From assembly GCF_000364625.1 (NCBI RefSeq), contig NZ_KB822607.1, positions 95,555-159,554 on the forward strand: DNA of 64,000 nucleotides, read 5' to 3'. Position 1 is the stretch's first letter. The number at the start of each line of letters is the position of its first letter. Below the pieces are notes generated by a model that ran no database searches, was not told the origin of the DNA, and worked only from the letters and a program-made list of their open reading frames with translations. Positions 60,192-64,000 of the stretch are shown piece after piece. Origin of the DNA: Pseudomonas thermotolerans DSM 14292. GTDB lineage: Bacteria; Pseudomonadota; Gammaproteobacteria; Pseudomonadales; Pseudomonadaceae. A program made the translations under genes and the position numbers.

Positions 60192-61532
60192 TCAGTCCAG
60201 CTTGAGCACCTTGGCGAGGACGATCTTCGGTCCCTTCATCTTTTTGATGATGATGCGCAGGCCCGCCACCTCGATGACCTCCTCCTCCTCGGGAACCCGC
60301 TTGAGGGTCTCGTAGACCAGCCCGGCGAGGGTCTCCGCCTCGATGTGGTCGAGGTCCAGGCCGAGCAGGCGCTCCAGCTTGAACAGCGGGGTGTCGCCGC
60401 GCACCAGCAGCTTGCCGGGCTGGTAGGCGAGTACGCCGCGCTCGGCCTTGCGGTGCTCGTCCTGGATGTCGCCAACCAGCACTTCCAGCACATCCTCCAT
60501 GGTCAGGTAGCCGATCACCTTGCCGTCGGCCTCCTCGACCAGGGCGAAGTGCGAACCGCCCTTGCGGAACTCCTCGAGCAGGTCGTACAGCGGCATGTTG
60601 CGCGACACGTGCTCGATGGGGTGAATCAGCTCCTCCAGCTTGAGGGCGTTGGGCAGCATCTCCAGCAGGGACAGCTGCAGCAGCAGGTCCTTGATGTGCA
60701 GCAGGCCGATGAACTCGCCGGCCTTCTCGTCGTACACCGGATAGCGGCTGTACTTGTGGCGGCGGAAGATGCTGAAGATCTCGTGCAGCGGCATGTTGCG
60801 CTCGATGTACACCAGGTCCTCGCGGGAGTTGGCCCAGTCCACCACTTCCAGCTCGCCGAGCTCCACCGCCGAGGCCAGTACGCGCATGTCCTGGTCGCCC
60901 GGGTCATGGGCACGGCTGGAGTGGAGGATCAGCTTGAGCTCCTCGCGGCTGTAGTGGTGCTCGTGATGGTCCCCCGGCCCGCCCTGGCCGGCGATGCGCA
61001 GGATGGCGTTGGCGCTGGCGTTGAGCAGGAAGATCGCCGGGTACATCACCCAGTAGAACAGGTACAGCGGCACCGCGGTCCACAGCGAGAGCAGCTCCGG
61101 CTGGCGGATCGCCCAGGACTTGGGCGCCAGCTCGCCGACCACGATGTGCAGGTAGGAAATGATCGAGAAGGCGGCGAAGAAGGCGATGCCGTGCACCACG
61201 TTCGGCGACTCCACGCCGATGGCGTGCAGCAGCGGGGTCAGCAATTCGGCGAAGGCCGGCTCGCCGACCCAGCCGAGGCCCAGCGAGGCCAGGGTGATGC
61301 CCAGCTGGCAGGCCGACAGGTAGGCGTCCATCTGCTTGTGCACGGTGCGCAGGATATGCCCGCGCCAGCCGTGGGCTTCGGCCAGGGCTTCCACCTTGGT
61401 GGCGCGGAGGCGGACGATGGCGAACTCGGCGGCGACGAAGAAACCGTTGAGCAGAACCAGGAAGAGGGCGAAGAGAACGAGGCCGAAATCGGCGAAGTAG
61501 GTGAGCAGGTTGGGGCTACTGGAAGGGTCCAT
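60192..61532 (-). CDS. CNNM/CorC-family membrane protein with tandem CBS domains
   Basis: Inner-membrane protein of the CNNM (DUF21)-CBS-CorC_HlyC plan, linked to magnesium or cobalt efflux in relatives. It has 446 residues from the ATG at 61532 (M-D-P-S-S-S-P-N). Membrane segments lie at about 16-36, 70-90, 107-127 and 140-160. Two CBS domains (about 210-330) include VDWANSREDLVYIERNMPL and SHFALVEEADGKVIGYLTMEDVLEVLVGDIQDE. The C-terminal CorC domain spans about 350-435. A longer open frame upstream is antisense to or shadow of phoR. It lies 71 bases downstream of phoR, as in other pseudomonads. Transport substrate unproven. Confidence 0.92.
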   Translation of the reverse strand: MDPSSSPNLLTYFADFGLVLFALFLVLLNGFFVAAEFAIVRLRATKVEALAEAHGWRGHILRTVHKQMDAYLSACQLGITLASLGLGWVGEPAFAELLTPLLHAIGVESPNVVHGIAFFAAFSIISYLHIVVGELAPKSWAIRQPELLSLWTAVPLYLFYWVMYPAIFLLNASANAILRIAGQGGPGDHHEHHYSREELKLILHSSRAHDPGDQDMRVLASAVELGELEVVDWANSREDLVYIERNMPLHEIFSIFRRHKYSRYPVYDEKAGEFIGLLHIKDLLLQLSLLEMLPNALKLEELIHPIEHVSRNMPLYDLLEEFRKGGSHFALVEEADGKVIGYLTMEDVLEVLVGDIQDEHRKAERGVLAYQPGKLLVRGDTPLFKLERLLGLDLDHIEAETLAGLVYETLKRVPEEEEVIEVAGLRIIIKKMKGPKIVLAKVLKLD

Positions 61533-61603
61533 TGCGGGCAGGCGTGGTTGATGGCTGACTAAGGGTGAAGGCAGACGAGGCGCTTTGCAAGTATCCGCCC
61601 GGC

Positions 61604-62914
61604 TCAGGCCTGTTCCTGATGGCGGAGCAGTTGGCTGGCCGGGAAATGGCAGGTGAAGGTGCTGCCCTGGCCAACCCGGCTGACGATCTCCAGGCGCCCG
61701 CGATGGCGCGCCAGCACGTGCTTGACGATCGCCAGGCCGAGCCCGGTGCCGCCGGTGCGACTGGCGCGCCCGGCGTCGACCCGGTAGAAGCGCTCGGTGA
61801 GACGCGGCAGGTGACGCTCCTCGATACCGATGCCGTCGTCTTCCACCGCCAGGTGCGCGCCCTCGGCGTCGGCCCGCCAGCGGATGCGGATCTGCCCGCC
61901 GTCCTGGGTGTACTTGACCGCGTTGAACACCAGGTTGGCGAAGGCACTGTGCAGTTCCAGCTCGCTGCCCTTGAGGTGCAGCTGCGGATCGGCTTCCAGC
62001 TCGATGCGGTGCCCGCGGGCGCCGGACAGTGCCTCGGCGTCTGCCTGGATGCGGCGCAGCAGCGCGGCCACCGGCACCGGCTGGTTGTCCGCCGGGTAGT
62101 CGCTGGCCTCCAGGCGGGCGAGCAGCAGCAGGTCGTCGAGCAGCGCCTGCATGCGCCGGGCCTGCTGCTGCATCCGCTCCAGGGCGCGGCGCCGGCGCGG
62201 GTTGGCGTCGTCGGGCGCGTCCAGCAGGGTTTCCAGGTAGCCGCCGATCACCGTCAGCGGGGTGCGCAGTTCGTGGGAGACGTTGGCCACGAAGTCCTTG
62301 CGCATCTGCTCCAGCTGGTGCATGCGGGTCACGTCGCGGGCCAGCAGCAGACGCTGGCCGTGGCCGTAGTGGGTGATGTGCAGCTGCAGGCGGCAGTGAT
62401 CGTCGAGCGGTGAGGGCAGCTCCAGCGGCTCGGGGTGGCTGGACTGCTCGAAGTATTCCTTGAAGCGCGGGTGGCGGACCAGGTTGGTCACCGGCTGGCC
62501 GCGGTCCTGCGGGCTCTTCAGGCCTAACAGGCGCTCCGCCGCGGGGTTCCACCATTCCAGGTTGCCGTCGGCGTCGAGCATCACCACCGCGTCGCGCAGC
62601 GCGGTGGTGGACTCCTGGATGCGCTCGATCACCGCCTGCAGGCGCTCGCGGGCACGCTGCTGGCGGCGCTGCAGGTGGTAGAGGCTGTCGAACACCTCCC
62701 CCCACAAGCCGCGGCTGTAGGGTGGTGGTTCGTCAGGGCGGTTGCTCAGCCAGTCCTGCAGGCGCAGCAGTTGCCAGAGCGTCCAGCCCAGCCAGGCGCC
62801 CAGGCCGATGGCCAGCGCCCAGGCGTACTGGCCGCTGAGCAGGCCGACCAGCAGGCAGCCGGCAAGCAGTAGCAGCAGCTGACGGATCAGCGTGCCGCGC
62901 CAGTCCTGGTTCAC
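61604..62914 (-). CDS. phoR: phosphate regulon sensor kinase PhoR
   Basis: Membrane histidine kinase that phosphorylates PhoB under phosphate limitation, controlled by PstSCAB-PhoU. It has 436 residues: two close membrane segments (about 11-29 and 31-47), a short cytoplasmic linker, a PAS domain (95-200), phosphoacceptor H214 in NVSHELRTPL, and a HATPase with an N-box in ANLVFNAVKYTQDGG, VEDDGIGIEE and GTGLGLAIV. The start at 62914 follows phoB by 30 bases. It is co-transcribed with phoB. Confidence 0.97.
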   Translation of the reverse strand: MNQDWRGTLIRQLLLLLAGCLLVGLLSGQYAWALAIGLGAWLGWTLWQLLRLQDWLSNRPDEPPPYSRGLWGEVFDSLYHLQRRQQRARERLQAVIERIQESTTALRDAVVMLDADGNLEWWNPAAERLLGLKSPQDRGQPVTNLVRHPRFKEYFEQSSHPEPLELPSPLDDHCRLQLHITHYGHGQRLLLARDVTRMHQLEQMRKDFVANVSHELRTPLTVIGGYLETLLDAPDDANPRRRRALERMQQQARRMQALLDDLLLLARLEASDYPADNQPVPVAALLRRIQADAEALSGARGHRIELEADPQLHLKGSELELHSAFANLVFNAVKYTQDGGQIRIRWRADAEGAHLAVEDDGIGIEERHLPRLTERFYRVDAGRASRTGGTGLGLAIVKHVLARHRGRLEIVSRVGQGSTFTCHFPASQLLRHQEQA

Positions 62915-62944
62915 CTGTCCGTTCCTTGCACCGGGTTCCCCGGC

Positions 62945-63634
62945 TCAGCCCTTGGTGGAGAAACGATAGCCGGTGCCGCGTACGGTCTGCACCAGGTTCT
63001 CGTGGCGTGTGCCGAGCGCCTTGCGCAGGCGGCGGATGTGCACGTCCACGGTGCGCTCCTCGACGTAGACGTTGCCACCCCACACTTGGTCGAGCAGCTG
63101 GCCGCGGGTGTAGGCGCGCTCCTGGTGGGTCATGAAGAACTGCAGCAGGCGGTATTCGGTGGGGCCCATTTCCGTCGGCCGGCCGTCGATGGTCACCCGG
63201 TGGCCGAGCGGGTCGAGGACCAGGCCGTTCACCTCGATGGGGCCGTCGCCGCCGCCCGGCGTGGTGCGGCGCAGCACCGCCTTGAGGCGAGCGACCAGCT
63301 CGCGCGGCGAGAAGGGCTTGGTGATGTAGTCGTCGGCCCCCACCTCCAGACCCAGGATCTTGTTGTCCTCCTCGCCCTTGGCGGTGAGCATGATGAGCGG
63401 GAGGGCGCGGGTCAGCTCGTCGCGCTTCAGGCGCCTGGCCAGCTCGATGCCCGAGGTGCCGGGCAGCATCCAGTCGAGGAGCACCAGGTCCGGCCGGCGG
63501 TCGACGATCAGCGCATGGGCATCCTGGGCGTTCTCCGCCTCCAGGCAGTCGTAGTCGGCCATCTCGAGGGCGATGGCGATCATTTCGCGGATCGGCGCTT
63601 CGTCGTCGACGATGAGAATGAGCTTGCCTGCCAT
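62945..63634 (-). CDS. phoB: phosphate regulon response regulator PhoB
   Basis: OmpR-type DNA-binding activator of phosphate-starvation genes. It has 229 residues: receiver (1-120) with acidic residues D10-D11-E12 and phosphoacceptor D54 (VLLDWMLPG), and a winged-helix domain ending [33 protein letters not shown]. The start is the ATG at 63634 ([12 protein letters not shown]). The promoter region upstream is only 72 bases long before an IS5-family element, and I see no PHO box in it. Confidence 0.98.
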   Translation of the reverse strand: MAGKLILIVDDEAPIREMIAIALEMADYDCLEAENAQDAHALIVDRRPDLVLLDWMLPGTSGIELARRLKRDELTRALPLIMLTAKGEEDNKILGLEVGADDYITKPFSPRELVARLKAVLRRTTPGGGDGPIEVNGLVLDPLGHRVTIDGRPTEMGPTEYRLLQFFMTHQERAYTRGQLLDQVWGGNVYVEERTVDVHIRRLRKALGTRHENLVQTVRGTGYRFSTKG

Positions 63635-63706
63635 GGAAATGCCTCGGTCGGTTCCAGTGCGTCAGGCCCGCCGGGCGAAGTCCGCCGCCCTGGCAGGCTC
63701 CAGGCA

Positions 63707-64000
63707 TTAGGTTCTGTACGAAAAGTACTGCCGTAGGCACCGCAGCGTGCAAGCCAGCGTGACCATTGCGGCAAAACTTCTTGCCAACTTGTCGTAGCGA
63801 GTGCCGATCCTGCGGCTCTCCTTCAGCCAGCCGAACATCCGCTCGATAATGTTGCGCTGTCGGTATTTGGGGCGGTCAAACAGCCTTGGCAGGCCGGGCT
63901 TGGGCTTGCGTTTCATGGTTCGCAGCGGAATCACAGGCTGCATCCGGTAACGGTCGCAGTACTGGCGCAAGTGCTCGGCATCGTAGCCCTTGTCTGCCAG
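63707..64000 (-). mobile_element. IS5-family transposase, C-terminal part, continuing past the window
   Basis: Ninety-seven codons of a DDE transposase read leftward, open at the right edge and ending in TAA (63707). The DKGYDAEHLRQYC and IIERMFGWLKESRRIGTRYDK blocks are the IS5-family motifs around the final catalytic residues. The end of the element is probably the GGTTCTGTACG stretch starting near 63710, overlapping the stop; its partner repeat and N-terminus are outside the window. It lies 72 bases upstream of phoB and transcribes toward it. Confidence 0.9.

Noticed and set aside
60192..62705. Single 837-codon minus-strand frame joining the CorC-like gene to upstream sequence
   Set aside because: The upstream half is an out-of-frame reading of phoR, rich in Pro/Arg/Ala; the CorC-like protein has its own start at 61532.

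Overview
The window is high-GC chromosomal DNA from a gammaproteobacterium. Gene content and protein sequences point to Pseudomonas: a complete pilGHIJK-chpABC twitching chemotaxis cluster with a giant ChpA, a TonB3-like protein beside gshB, an EstA autotransporter esterase, an OprD-family porin, and the epd-pgk-fba and ntrBC/glnA arrangements. No rRNA, tRNA, prophage or CRISPR array was found. I cannot name a species.

Layout. 1-1685 (minus): gshB then tonB3, the latter cut by the window edge. 1864-15412 (plus): the Pil-Chp system. It has two response regulators (PilG, PilH), two CheW-like adaptors (PilI, ChpC), the receptor PilJ, the methyltransferase PilK, the methylesterase ChpB and a 2492-residue multi-phosphotransfer kinase ChpA. 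15434-17762 (minus): rsmE and bioA. 17949-19118 (plus): cytochrome b561 and a YceI protein. 19189-27991 (minus): an RhlE-type helicase, ppnN, an unknown DUF3142/TPR pair, metF, and ahcY behind an SAH riboswitch. 28315-29184 (plus): a thioesterase and a MAPEG protein.

29198-37245 is nitrogen control: ntrBC with a likely NtrC site and a weak sigma-54 promoter, two DUF4124 paralogues, a divergent MscS channel, and glnA behind a textbook sigma-54 promoter with NtrC sites. 37576-41003 (plus) holds thiI and typA. 41075-41868 (minus) looks decayed, with a frameshifted YkgJ-family gene and an unrecognised coding-like stretch. 42038-47143 (plus) carries estA, fbp, a DUF924 gene, two small lipoproteins (one the lipocalin Blc) and a lipoprotein cytochrome c'. 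47219-49423 (minus) is sahR-metK; 49636-55551 (plus) is tkt-epd-pgk-mliC-like-fba. 55933-60074 holds an OprD-type porin, a LysR regulator and a solitary ABC binding protein. 60192-63634 (minus) is phoB-phoR-corC-like, and an IS5-family transposase lies just upstream of phoB at the window end.

Two themes recur. The activated-methyl cycle (metK, ahcY, metF) appears to have two separate S-adenosylhomocysteine sensors in one window: a riboswitch on ahcY and an ArsR-methyltransferase-type SahR regulator in front of metK. The central-carbon block (fbp, tkt, epd, pgk, fba) supplies gluconeogenesis, the pentose phosphate pathway and, through Epd, the pyridoxal phosphate precursor. Most of the window is conserved core genome. 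The accessory or unusual parts are the decayed stretch near 41.1-41.9 kb, the porin/LysR/binding-protein island, the hexanucleotide repeat in chpA and the IS copy near phoB.
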